Origin: an uncultured Gammaproteobacteria bacterium
Lineage (GTDB): Bacteria; Pseudomonadota; Gammaproteobacteria; Steroidobacterales; XN24
Assembly: GCA_947259915.1 (NCBI GenBank)
Contig: CAMYOC010000028.1
Coordinates: 85,080-138,160, forward strand
Length of the DNA: 53,081 nt
Direction: 5' to 3'
Part shown: one piece after another, positions 8,437-16,787 of the stretch
Position numbering within the stretch: the stretch's first letter is position 1
How the letters are laid out: each line of letters begins with the position of its first letter
Notes under the pieces: generated by a model
What the model was told of the DNA's origin: nothing
Databases searched by the model: none
What the model saw: only the letters and a program-made list of their open reading frames with translations
Translations under genes and position numbers: made by a program

Positions 8437-9381
8437 GTGAACGGTCTCCGCCCACCGAATCTGCTCGCCTCCATCGGCGTCGACCGCCTTGGTCATCGCC
8501 GGGCGGAGGCCGGCTGGGTCCGGCAAGCGCTGAGCGAGGGGCGGGTCGATTATCTTCCGGTTCAGGGCAGCCGCAACCTGGTCCGCGTCGCCGGTGCGCC
8601 GCAGCCGGTGCGCATCGGACCGGCCGATTTGGCCCGCTTCGGCGCCAGCCATGAACAAGCCATCCTGCTGGGCATGCAGGACCAGCGGCTGCTGTTCGCG
8701 GTTGCGGTAGAAGACCAGATCACGGCGCCGGCGGATCATGCCTTCTACGGTCTGCGAGGTCTCGCGCAACAGTTGTCCCGAGATGATGCAGGCCTGCTCG
8801 CCTATGCGCGCGCCATGGTGCTGTGGCACGCCAGCCACCGATTTTGCTCGCGCTGCGGTTCTACCACCCGGGCGGTAGACCGGGGCCATGCCCGCCTGTG
8901 CGGGCGCACAGACTGCAGTATCCGCCATTTCCCCCGGGTCGATCCGGCGGTCATCGTGTTGGTGAGCCGTGGCGATCGCTGTCTGCTCGGGCGGCAGCCG
9001 GACTGGCCTGAAGGTCGTTATTCCACGATCGCGGGCTTCGTGGAACCGGGCGAGAGTCTCGAGGACGCGGTCATGCGTGAGGTTTACGAGGAGACCGGTA
9101 TCCGCAGCGTCGATGCCCGCTATCATTCGTCCCAGCCCTGGCCCTTCCCCTCGTCGCTGATGCTCGGCTACACCGCAAGCGCGGTGGATGAGGAGATCAG
9201 TCTGGTGGATGGCGAACTGGAGGATGCCCGCTGGGTGAGCCGGGACGACATGGCCAGCGGCGCGGTGTTGTTGCCTACACCCATGTCCATCGCCTACGCG
9301 CTGGTCCGGGACTGGTACGAAGCGGCGGTCGGCCGGGATCTGGAGCGCGACGCCGGAGGCCATCAACAACCGTGGCGCTAG
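8437..9381 (+). CDS. nudC: NAD(H) pyrophosphatase NudC (Nudix; RNA deNADding)
   Basis: GTG start 10 nt after rraA. The 314-residue protein has the NudC plan: an N-terminal domain, a zinc ribbon CSRCGSTT...LCGRTDC (residues about 137-160), and a Nudix box GFVEPGESLEDAVMREVYEE-TG with the metal-binding glutamates. SQPWPFPSSLM is the NADH-specific signature. NudC hydrolyses NADH to NMNH and AMP and removes NAD caps from RNA. Placement beside rraA puts two factors linked to RNA turnover in one run of genes, though this may be chance. Confidence 0.96.
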   Translation: MNGLRPPNLLASIGVDRLGHRRAEAGWVRQALSEGRVDYLPVQGSRNLVRVAGAPQPVRIGPADLARFGASHEQAILLGMQDQRLLFAVAVEDQITAPADHAFYGLRGLAQQLSRDDAGLLAYARAMVLWHASHRFCSRCGSTTRAVDRGHARLCGRTDCSIRHFPRVDPAVIVLVSRGDRCLLGRQPDWPEGRYSTIAGFVEPGESLEDAVMREVYEETGIRSVDARYHSSQPWPFPSSLMLGYTASAVDEEISLVDGELEDARWVSRDDMASGAVLLPTPMSIAYALVRDWYEAAVGRDLERDAGGHQQPWR

Positions 9382-9453
9382 GGCGGGCAAAGCCGATGCG
9401 CTGCGGATCACCGTATGGCTGCGGCCGCAGATCGCTGGGGCGCTGCGCCTGAC

Positions 9454-10221
9454 ATGTGCCTGCTTGTCTTTGCGTGGCAGAGCCACCCTCGTTACGCGCT
9501 GATCCTGGCGGGAAATCGTGACGAATTCCATCAGCGGCCGGCAGCCCCCGCGGACTGGTGGCAGGCCGAGCCCGCGGTCCTCGCCGGCAAGGATCTTGCG
9601 GCCGGCGGCACCTGGCTCGGCGTGTCCCGCGGCGGTCGCTCGGCGGTGGTGACCAATTACCGCGAGGCGCCCACGGCGGAACCGGCGCAGCACAGCCGGG
9701 GCGAGCTGGTGCCGGGCTTTCTGCGCAGCACGGCGTCGCCACAAGACTGGAGCGCCACGGTCGAGGGGCAACGTTTCGGCGGCTTTAACCTGTTGCTGTT
9801 CGATGCCGGCGGCGGACGCTATCTGAGCAATCGCGGCCAGCGGAACACCCTCATCGAGCCCGGCGTTCACGGCCTGAGCAATCATCGCCTCGACACGCCG
9901 TGGCCAAAACTGGTGGCGGCCCGCGATCGGTTCGCGCGCGCGGTCGAGGCGGACCCGGTGGATGTCGCTCATCTGTTCGAAATCCTGTCTGACCGACGGC
10001 AGGCGAGCGAGGCCACGCTGCCGGACACCGGCGTGCCTGAAGAATGGGAGCGACTTCTCTCGGCGGCTTTTATTGTGCATCCTGCGTACGGCACTCGCGC
10101 CAGCACCGTGCTCACGATCGAAAATGACGGGCACGTTTACTTCGAGGAGCGCCGCTTCGACGCCAGTGGGCAAGCGGCCGGCAGCTCCCGATTCGAATTC
10201 GAAATCCACGGTAAAGCATGA
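9454..10221 (+). CDS. TANGO2-like NRDE family protein
   Basis: The start is taken as the ATG at 9454, giving the family's usual MCLLVFAW N-terminus with Cys2; the ATG at 9415 adds 13 unconserved residues. The signature NRDEF follows at about residue 19, and GGTWLGVS and GGFNLLLFD are further family stretches. The 255-residue product belongs to the NRDE/TANGO2 group. Eukaryotic members are linked to heme and lipid handling; the bacterial biochemical role is unsettled. Located between nudC and a peptidase gene on the same strand. Confidence 0.88.
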   Translation: MCLLVFAWQSHPRYALILAGNRDEFHQRPAAPADWWQAEPAVLAGKDLAAGGTWLGVSRGGRSAVVTNYREAPTAEPAQHSRGELVPGFLRSTASPQDWSATVEGQRFGGFNLLLFDAGGGRYLSNRGQRNTLIEPGVHGLSNHRLDTPWPKLVAARDRFARAVEADPVDVAHLFEILSDRRQASEATLPDTGVPEEWERLLSAAFIVHPAYGTRASTVLTIENDGHVYFEERRFDASGQAAGSSRFEFEIHGKA

Positions 10222-10227
10222 ACAACA

Positions 10228-12162
10228 ATGACTGAGATCGACACCCAGGAAGGGGCGCGGCAGGCCTGCGGCAGCTGGCCCTCACCGATCACCGCCGACG
10301 CCGTCGTGCGCCAGGGCATACGCCTGTTTCAGCCGCAATTCTCCGGCAGTGATTTGTACTGGCTGGAGACACGTCCGGACGAAGACGGGCGCACGGCCCT
10401 GGTCCGGCAGACCGCGGATGGCACTCGGGAAGACGTGCTGGCGCAGCCGTTCAGTGTGCGCAGCCGGGTCCATGAGTATGGCGGCGGCGCGTATCGGGTC
10501 GCTGAAGACTACATCTTCTTTGTCGAAAACAGCGACCAGGGTGTCTATGCCATCGCCGATGACGGCGTGCCCCGACGCCTGACCAACGAGGTCACGCATC
10601 GTCATGCGGACCTGCACTGGGACGCAACCCATCGCCGCATCGTCTGTGTCTGCGAGGATCACAGCGGCGACGCTGAGCCGGTCAACATGCTGGTTGCGAT
10701 CGAACCCAACGGACGCAAGACGGTACTCACTCGCGGCCGTGACTTTTACAGTTCGCCGCGGGTGTCCGCCGACGGCCGACGCATCGTGTGGTTGTCATGG
10801 AGCCATCCGCAGCTGCCCTGGGACGGGACCGAGCTATGGCTGGCCCCGGTAGAGGACGATGGATCGATCGGCACACCGCGGCAGATCGCCGGGGGCGCCA
10901 ATGAGTCGATCTTCCAGCCGGAATGGGGCCCGGACGGCCGTCTCTATTTCGTCTCTGACCGCAGTAACTGGTGGAACCTCTACGCCTGGGACCGCAACAT
11001 CACTCTCCGCCTGACTGATTTCGAAGCAGAGATCGGACTACCGCAATGGGTCTTCGGACAGTCCGTCTACGGCTTTCCGGAGCCCGGCCTGGTCGCCTTC
11101 GCCGCGACCCGGGACGGCCGCTGGGATGCCTTTTGTACCGAGCTGCCCAGCGGCCGCCCGCAGCCGCTGGCGACAGGTCTCGACGCCATCGACCACCTGG
11201 TGGCCAGTGATGGGCGCATCATCATGGTGGCGAGCAACCCGCACATCGCTCCGTCGCTGGTGGAGCTGACGACCGACGGCACGCCCAACTTCCTGGTCCT
11301 GACCAGCAACGGCGACGTCGACAAGGCCTGTATCTCGGAGCCGGTCCCGGTGCGCTTCCCCACCGGCGGTGACGCCGAGGCCTATGGGCTGTTTTACGCC
11401 CCGGTCAATGCGCAATTTGCTCCGTTAAGCGGGGAGCTTCCGCCGCTGATCATCCGCTGCCACGGCGGGCCCACCGGCGCGACCTCTACCGCGCTGGACA
11501 TGCGCACACAATTTTTCACCAGCCGCGGCTTTGGCGTCCTCGATCTCAATTATCGCGGCAGCACCGGTTATGGCCGCAAATACCGTCAAAGCCTCTACGG
11601 CCACTGGGGCGAAGCCGATGTGGAAGACGCGGTGGCCGGCGCTCGCTATCTGGCAGATCAAGGTCTGATCGACTTCGAGCGCCTGTTGATCAGCGGCGGC
11701 AGCGCCGGCGGCTACACCGTGCTGTGCGCGTTGACCTACACCGACGTCTTCCGCGCCGGCGCGAGCTATTTCGGCATCGCCGATCTGGAGCGCATGTTCG
11801 AAACCACGCACAAGTTCGAGTCGCGTTACGACCACTGGCTGATCGGACCGTATCCGGAAGCGAAGGCGGTCTATCAACAACGCTCGCCGCTGCACCACGC
11901 CGACCGCATCACCAGCCCGGTGATCTTTTTTCAGGGTGCCAAGGACAAAGTGGTGCCGCCGGATCAGAGCCAGCTGATGGTCTCGGCGCTCAGGAGCAAC
12001 GGTGTACCGGTCGCGTATCTCGAGTTTGCCGACGAGGCGCACGGGTTCCGCGAGGCGGGTGCGATCCGCCGATCATTGCTCGCTGAATACTATTTTTACT
12101 GCCGCATCCTCGACCTGCCGCTGCCCGAGGGTGTCGAACTCGATATCGCGAATCTGAACTGA
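10228..12162 (+). CDS. S9 family prolyl oligopeptidase (dipeptidyl aminopeptidase-like)
   Basis: A 644-residue serine peptidase without a signal peptide, hence cytosolic. Residues about 40-380 form a seven-bladed beta-propeller (repeats such as FSVRSRVHEYGGGAYR and GRDFYSSPRVSADGRRI). The C-terminal 260 residues are the hydrolase domain: nucleophile GGSAGGY at about 489, Asp in GAKDKVVPPDQS and His in FADEAHGFRE. The family cleaves short peptides, often at Pro or acyl residues. It begins 6 nt after the TANGO2-like gene. GGSAGGY and the acid/His order are exactly those of S9C enzymes. Confidence 0.93.
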   Translation: MTEIDTQEGARQACGSWPSPITADAVVRQGIRLFQPQFSGSDLYWLETRPDEDGRTALVRQTADGTREDVLAQPFSVRSRVHEYGGGAYRVAEDYIFFVENSDQGVYAIADDGVPRRLTNEVTHRHADLHWDATHRRIVCVCEDHSGDAEPVNMLVAIEPNGRKTVLTRGRDFYSSPRVSADGRRIVWLSWSHPQLPWDGTELWLAPVEDDGSIGTPRQIAGGANESIFQPEWGPDGRLYFVSDRSNWWNLYAWDRNITLRLTDFEAEIGLPQWVFGQSVYGFPEPGLVAFAATRDGRWDAFCTELPSGRPQPLATGLDAIDHLVASDGRIIMVASNPHIAPSLVELTTDGTPNFLVLTSNGDVDKACISEPVPVRFPTGGDAEAYGLFYAPVNAQFAPLSGELPPLIIRCHGGPTGATSTALDMRTQFFTSRGFGVLDLNYRGSTGYGRKYRQSLYGHWGEADVEDAVAGARYLADQGLIDFERLLISGGSAGGYTVLCALTYTDVFRAGASYFGIADLERMFETTHKFESRYDHWLIGPYPEAKAVYQQRSPLHHADRITSPVIFFQGAKDKVVPPDQSQLMVSALRSNGVPVAYLEFADEAHGFREAGAIRRSLLAEYYFYCRILDLPLPEGVELDIANLN

Positions 12163-12186
12163 ATACGGCGCCACCGGCGCTCGCAA

Positions 12187-12858
12187 TCAGGCAACTGCAA
12201 GACGCTGGCTGAGCCAGTGGCGGATGTCGTCGATCTCCTCTGGACACACGGCGTGGGGCATCGGATAGCTATGCCACTCGATGGGATAGCCGTGTTCCGC
12301 AAGGAATTCCCGGCTGCGTTCGCCGGCAATAAACGGCACCACCGGATCCAGGGTGCCGTGGGCCAAAAACAGTGACGTGTTCTCATTGGCGGCGCTGCGC
12401 TCCCCGGCCAGGCGATCGGGCATCAACAGATAGGTGGAGAGACCCATCACTCCGGCCAGGGTCTCGGGGTATCTGAGCCCCAGATGCAAGGCGATGGCGC
12501 CGCCCTGGGAGAAACCGGCCAACACCATGCGCGCCGGCAGTATGCCTCGTTCAACTTCCCGCTCGATCAGCCGCAGCACCGCAGCGGCACTCTCCTCGAT
12601 CCCGGTCTGATCGCTCGGCGGGCGGCTGTCGATGCTGACGATGTCATACCAGGCGCGCATGGGCATGCCGCCATTGATGGTGACCGGACGCACCGGCGCA
12701 TGCGGAAAGACATAGCGCACATCGCCCGCCTCGGGCAGCACCAGCTGAGGCACGATGGGCTCGAAATCATGACCGTCTGCGCCCAGCCCATGCAGCCAGA
12801 TCACTGTTGCGCGGGGGTCAGGACCGGTGGTCTGCTCGACGGTCTCTAATTCTCTCAT
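12187..12858 (-). CDS. phospholipase/carboxylesterase family serine esterase
   Basis: The ATG at 12858 is preferred because AGGAG lies 5 nt ahead; the GTG at 12864 would abut that ribosome site. The 223-residue protein has WLHGLGADGHDF (oxyanion region), GFSQGGA with the nucleophile Ser at about 115, an Asp in GTLDPVVPF and a His in HSYPMPHAV. These are hallmarks of the cytosolic carboxylesterase/acyl-protein-thioesterase group such as E. coli YpfH and Pseudomonas EstB. The substrate is unknown. It is divergent from argR, sharing 125 bp of promoter DNA. Confidence 0.93.
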   Translation of the reverse strand: MRELETVEQTTGPDPRATVIWLHGLGADGHDFEPIVPQLVLPEAGDVRYVFPHAPVRPVTINGGMPMRAWYDIVSIDSRPPSDQTGIEESAAAVLRLIEREVERGILPARMVLAGFSQGGAIALHLGLRYPETLAGVMGLSTYLLMPDRLAGERSAANENTSLFLAHGTLDPVVPFIAGERSREFLAEHGYPIEWHSYPMPHAVCPEEIDDIRHWLSQRLAVA

Positions 12859-12931
12859 CAACACTCCTTACGCAACGATCCGGCCGCCGCGGTCTGTTGG
12901 TCCGGCGCAATCATACACAGACTTGACTATC

Positions 12932-12971
12932 TATGCGCATTTCGGTTTCAATATGTGCATCTTTATTCTCA
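12932..12971. promoter_or_regulatory. candidate ARG boxes upstream of argR
   Basis: The ArgR consensus is two inverted TGAAT/ATTCA arms around four A/T bases. At 12956-12969 the DNA reads TGCAT-CTTT-ATTCT, one mismatch per arm. A poorer copy (CGCAT ... TTTCA) lies at 12936-12950, 20 bp away by its CAT, the side-by-side spacing typical for hexameric ArgR. The sites sit directly before argR, which would put the operon under its own arginine-responsive control. The match is by eye; binding is not shown. Confidence 0.45.
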
Positions 12972-12983
12972 AGAGATCGATCG

Positions 12984-13451
12984 ATGCCCAGCGACCTCAG
13001 TCAACAGATCACCCGCCGGGAGGCGATTATCCAGATTCTCGGGGAATCCGAAATCACCCGTCAGGACGATCTGGTCCGGGCGCTGTCCAGCCGCGGGCTG
13101 GAAGCCACGCAGTCCAGCATCAGCCGCGACCTCAAGGAGTTGGGCGTCGCCAAGGTGGGGGAGCGCTATGTGGCTCCGCAAAACGTCCGCGTCCCCGGTA
13201 ATCCACAATTCGATCTGCTGTCCGGGTTTGTCAGGGACGTGGCTCCGGCCGGACCCAACCTGACTATCGTGCGTACCGCCACCGGTGCTGCACAGAGTGT
13301 CGCCGTGGCCCTGGATGACGCGGGCTGGTCAGAGATTGCAGGCACTATCTCCGGCGACGACACCATATTCGTGGCGACCGCCACCCAGCGCCAGCAACAG
13401 ACGCTGCTGGCGCGCCTCGACAACATCTTCCCGGGAGCACGCAAGCCATGA
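12984..13451 (+). CDS. argR: arginine repressor ArgR
   Basis: The start is the ATG at 12984 (MPSDLS); the upstream in-frame ATG at 12933 is in the candidate operator and gives no family similarity. The 155-residue protein has a winged-helix N-terminus containing the recognition element SSISRDLKELGV (residues about 44-55) and a C-terminal arginine-binding oligomerisation domain with TATGAAQSVAVALDD and GTISGDDTIFV, the latter holding the conserved GD(D) arginine contact. It represses arginine synthesis when arginine is abundant. Its last codons overlap argG by 4 nt (ATGA), so repressor and pathway share one transcript. Confidence 0.95.
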   Translation: MPSDLSQQITRREAIIQILGESEITRQDDLVRALSSRGLEATQSSISRDLKELGVAKVGERYVAPQNVRVPGNPQFDLLSGFVRDVAPAGPNLTIVRTATGAAQSVAVALDDAGWSEIAGTISGDDTIFVATATQRQQQTLLARLDNIFPGARKP

Positions 13452-14647
13452 GCAGCAACAACCCGATCCTCCTTGCCTACTCCGGCGGGCTGGATACCTC
13501 CTTCTGCGTGCCCTGGCTGGCGGAGACCTATGACCGTCCGGTGGTCACGGTGACCGTGGACACCGGGGGTCTGGACAGCGTCAGCACCGATGATCTGGCG
13601 CGTCGTTCCGCCGCGCTCGGCGCCCAGGAGCACATCACCGTGGACGGTCGCGCGAGCTTTTTTGATCAGGTGCTTCGCTACCTGATCTTCGGCAACATCC
13701 GGCGCGGCCATCTGTATCCGCTGTGCGTAGGCGCCGAGCGCGTGATCCAGGCACAGACCATGGCCCGGATCGCTGCCGAACTCGGCTCCGACACGGTCGC
13801 CCACGGCTGCACTGCGGCCGGTAACGATCAGGTGCGTTTCGAGGTGGCGTTGCGCACACTCAACCCGGATCTGCAGATCCTGGCCCCGGTCCGCGACAAC
13901 ACCTGGGCGCGCGCCGACCAGCTGGCCTATCTGGAACAACACGGGCTGCCCATGCCGCCCGGGGGCGGTGCGTATTCCATCAACCGCGGACTCTGGGGCG
14001 TCACCATCGGCGGCCGCGAGACCCTGGGTTCTGCGGAATCGATCCCCGAATCCGCCTGGGTGCTGAGCCAGGGCGCCTTCGACACGCCGCGTGCGGCCGA
14101 GCGTCATGTATTGACCTTTGCTGCCGGCGTGCCGGTCGCCCTGGATGGCGATGCCCTCGACCGCGTCGCGCTTTTGGAAGCGCTGGAAGCGCTGGGCGCG
14201 CCCTTCGGCATCGGTCGCGGCATCCACCTGGGCGATACCGTGCTCGGCACCAAGGGCCGGGTCGCGTTCGAGGCGCCGGCCGCGGAGATCGTGCTGACCG
14301 CCCATCGGGAGCTCGAGAAACTGACTCTGAGCGGATGGCAGCAGCGGCTCAAGGACCAGGTAGCAGCGAGCTATGGGGAACTGGTCCATGTGGGCCAGCA
14401 TCTGGACCCGGCCTGCCGCGATGCGGAGGCGCTGCTGACCTCCTCGCAGACGCGGGTCAGCGGTGAGGTCAAGCTGCTGCTGCGACCCGGCCAGGTGTTT
14501 GTCGAGGGTGTAGTCTCTGCCCACTCCCTGATGGCCGCCAGCCGTGGCGCCTATGGCGAGGCCGCCGGCGAATGGAGCGCCAGCGACGCCGTCGGTTATT
14601 CGAAGCTGCTGTCCCTGCCGGGCATGCTGCACACCCGGGCCGCCTGA
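13448..14647 (+). CDS. argG: argininosuccinate synthase
   Basis: A 399-residue ArgG. The PP-motif P-loop AYSGGLDTS is at residues about 10-18. DTGGLDS and HGCTAAGNDQVRFE form the citrulline/ATP site, with SINRGLWG and the substrate-binding ETLGSAE region following. It joins citrulline and aspartate with ATP to give argininosuccinate in the cytosol. It overlaps argR by 4 nt and precedes the P-loop gene by 13 nt. The sequence looks like the shorter ArgG type found in operons with acylornithine carbamoyltransferases rather than the E. coli type, judged from motif wording only. Confidence 0.95.
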   Translation: MSSNNPILLAYSGGLDTSFCVPWLAETYDRPVVTVTVDTGGLDSVSTDDLARRSAALGAQEHITVDGRASFFDQVLRYLIFGNIRRGHLYPLCVGAERVIQAQTMARIAAELGSDTVAHGCTAAGNDQVRFEVALRTLNPDLQILAPVRDNTWARADQLAYLEQHGLPMPPGGGAYSINRGLWGVTIGGRETLGSAESIPESAWVLSQGAFDTPRAAERHVLTFAAGVPVALDGDALDRVALLEALEALGAPFGIGRGIHLGDTVLGTKGRVAFEAPAAEIVLTAHRELEKLTLSGWQQRLKDQVAASYGELVHVGQHLDPACRDAEALLTSSQTRVSGEVKLLLRPGQVFVEGVVSAHSLMAASRGAYGEAAGEWSASDAVGYSKLLSLPGMLHTRAA

Positions 14648-14660
14648 GCAGGACACGCGC

Positions 14661-15737
14661 ATGATGAAATCACTGGTGGTGGACAAGATCGCGTCGGTTG
14701 CGGCCAGCTGCAAGCTGGGCCGTGAGGTGCGGATTGCAGCCGAAATACCCTGCGAGGAAGGCGTCGTCGTCGCGGTCAAGGTGTTGAACAACAAGGCCAG
14801 CTACAACCAGCTGGAACTTACCTCCGGGCGCATGGCCCAGGTCAAGGCGGGCGACGTGGTGGTTGGCGCGCTGGGTCATCGGCATGCGCTGTTCGGCTAT
14901 TCGGGTCATCTGCCGACCCGGCTGGCGCCCGGGGATCCAATCAACATCCTCAATCTGGGTGGCGTGCTCGGCATCTGTGACTCGGTCAACCCGGATCGCG
15001 GGCAGCCGTTCGAATGCGAAGTGCTCGGCACCGTGCTGCACTTCCCGTATCTGGGTGAGCGCATCGGTCATCCGGCGCGGGTTGGCGAAAAGCCGCTGCA
15101 GAGCAAACCCGGCCTGGACACCCGGGGCGTGCCGGTGGTGGCACTGGCCGGCACCTGTATGGACTCGGGCAAGACCGCGGCGGCCTGCGCGATCATCAGC
15201 CGCTTTACCCACTGCGGATTGCGTGTGGCCGCATTCAAGGCCACCGGGGTCTCGCTGCGTCGGGACGTGTTGGCGATGGAGGACGCGGGCGCCCGCGACA
15301 CCGCGATCTTTACCGACTTTGGCGTCGTCACCACGACCGAAGGATCGGGGCCCGCGTTGACGCGTTCGCTGCTAAACGAGCTCGCCGCGCAAACACCCGA
15401 TGTGATCGTGTTCGAGCTGGGCGACGGCCTGCTCGGTGCCTATGGCGTCCAGGCAATCCTCGAGGACACTGAGATCCGTGCCGCGCTGAACGCGGTCGTG
15501 CTGTGCGCCAACGATCCGGTCGCGGCCTGGGGCGGGGTCACGCTGCTGCGGGATCGCTTTGGCATCGAGCCCGCCGTCGTCACCGGTCGCGCCACCGACA
15601 ACACCGTGGGCTCGGACATGATCCGCGAACAGCTGAGCGTGCCCGCGCACAATGCGCTGACCGAGGAAGCGGCGCTGGCCGGCGTGTTGATCGATGCGCT
15701 GTTTCCCGAACACAGCGCGCGGAGCGCACAGACGTGA
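14661..15737 (+). CDS. P-loop ATPase-like protein of unknown function in the arginine operon
   Basis: The start is the ATG at 14661 (MMKSLVVDK), 13 nt after argG. Residues 1-150 form a beta-rich domain (VKVLNNKASYNQLEL, VKAGDVVVGALGHRHALFGY). Residues about 155-355 form a P-loop domain: GTCMDSGKTAAA is a Walker A variant, FKATGVSLRRD and FTDFG follow, VIVFELGDGL fits a Walker B position, and VLCANDPVAAWGG comes next. Order and spacing resemble DUF1611/DgcN and BioD/CobB-type proteins, but I cannot confirm membership. DgcN is reported, as I recall, to N-acylate D-glutamate. The operon lacks any acylglutamate synthase or deacylase, so one of these roles, or an accessory role, is possible. It overlaps argC by 4 nt (GTGA), indicating a pathway function. 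Confidence 0.7.
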   Translation: MMKSLVVDKIASVAASCKLGREVRIAAEIPCEEGVVVAVKVLNNKASYNQLELTSGRMAQVKAGDVVVGALGHRHALFGYSGHLPTRLAPGDPINILNLGGVLGICDSVNPDRGQPFECEVLGTVLHFPYLGERIGHPARVGEKPLQSKPGLDTRGVPVVALAGTCMDSGKTAAACAIISRFTHCGLRVAAFKATGVSLRRDVLAMEDAGARDTAIFTDFGVVTTTEGSGPALTRSLLNELAAQTPDVIVFELGDGLLGAYGVQAILEDTEIRAALNAVVLCANDPVAAWGGVTLLRDRFGIEPAVVTGRATDNTVGSDMIREQLSVPAHNALTEEAALAGVLIDALFPEHSARSAQT

Positions 15738-16786
15738 CAACCAGATTACCGGTGGCGATCCTCGGCGGCACCGGTTATGTGGCCGGCGAACTGCTGCGCC
15801 TGATTGCGCTGCATCCCGCTTTGGAGCTGGCCGCGGTCGCCTCTTCCAGCCGCGCCGGGCAACCCGTCGCGGCAACCTTCCCGAATCTGACCGCTGCTCT
15901 GGGCTCGACCGCATTCATGCCGCCGGAAGACGTGATCGAAGCCGCGGCCGGCGGCCACCTGGCCGGCGTATTCAGCGCCACGCCGCACGGCGCCGCGGCG
16001 CCGTTGATTGCAGGTCTGCTGGCGGCGGGCGACTCGCCGCCCACGGTGGTGGACGCATCAGCGGACTTCCGCTTCAGTGATGTGGCACGTTACCAGTCGG
16101 TATACGGCCACGCGCATGGCGCACCCGAACTGCAGCCAGCGTTCTGCTGCGCGGTGCCCGAGCACCTGGATGGCACACCAACTGCGCATGCCGCGCACCC
16201 GGGCTGTTTCGCTACCGCGATGCTGCTGGCGATGGTGCCGCTGTTGCGCAGCGGACTGGTGGAACCGGAATTTTTTGCTGCCGGGGTCACCGGAAGTACC
16301 GGTTCCGGCCGTTCACCGCTGGCCACGACCCATCATCCGGAGCGTCATGCCAACCTCTACGCCTACAAGCCGCTGGCCCATCGCCATGCGCCGGAAGTCG
16401 AGACCCTGGCAGGGGCCGCCAGCGGCATCACGCCGCGGGTAAATTTTGTCCCGCATTCCGGACCGTTTGCGCGCGGCATCCACATGACCGTCCAGGGCCG
16501 GCTGACGAGCCCTGATGCGGGTGGCCAGTTGCGCTCTGTGTTTGATGCGGCCTATGCAGACTCGCCGTTTGTCGAAGTGCTCGACGCGCCGCCCCGGATC
16601 AAGGACGTGGTGGGTTCGAACCGGGCCCGCCTGCGCGTGGACAGCCACAACGATCGCTACGTGGTCATGGTGGTCATCGACAACCTGGTCAAGGGTGCGG
16701 CCGGCGGCGCCATGCAGTGGATGAACCGGCTGCTGGGCTGCGACGAGGCTGCGGGCCTGAACGCAGCGGGGCCGGCCTGGATCTGA
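15734..16786 (+). CDS. argC: N-acyl-gamma-glutamyl-phosphate reductase
   Basis: GTG start at 15734 overlaps the previous stop; starts further upstream fall inside that gene. The 350-residue enzyme has the Rossmann motif ILGGTGYVAGEL at the N-terminus, catalytic Cys in AHPGCFATAM at about 155 and His in NFVPHSGPFARGIH. It reduces the acylglutamyl phosphate made by ArgB to the semialdehyde with NADPH. Whether the acyl group is acetyl or succinyl is open, because the downstream carbamoyltransferase carries the succinyl-type residue. ASADFRF and GSTGSGRSPL are further conserved segments. Confidence 0.94.
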   Translation: MTTRLPVAILGGTGYVAGELLRLIALHPALELAAVASSSRAGQPVAATFPNLTAALGSTAFMPPEDVIEAAAGGHLAGVFSATPHGAAAPLIAGLLAAGDSPPTVVDASADFRFSDVARYQSVYGHAHGAPELQPAFCCAVPEHLDGTPTAHAAHPGCFATAMLLAMVPLLRSGLVEPEFFAAGVTGSTGSGRSPLATTHHPERHANLYAYKPLAHRHAPEVETLAGAASGITPRVNFVPHSGPFARGIHMTVQGRLTSPDAGGQLRSVFDAAYADSPFVEVLDAPPRIKDVVGSNRARLRVDSHNDRYVVMVVIDNLVKGAAGGAMQWMNRLLGCDEAAGLNAAGPAWI

Positions 16787-16787
16787 G

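Noticed and set aside
7813..10209. 798-codon open frame on the minus strand
   Set aside because: It is antisense to rraA, nudC and the TANGO2-like gene, which have clear motifs; high GC makes such long shadow frames common, and its translation is low-complexity Arg/Ala/Gln without a fold.
13166..14794. 542-codon minus-strand open frame
   Set aside because: Antisense to argG and neighbours, no recognisable motif.
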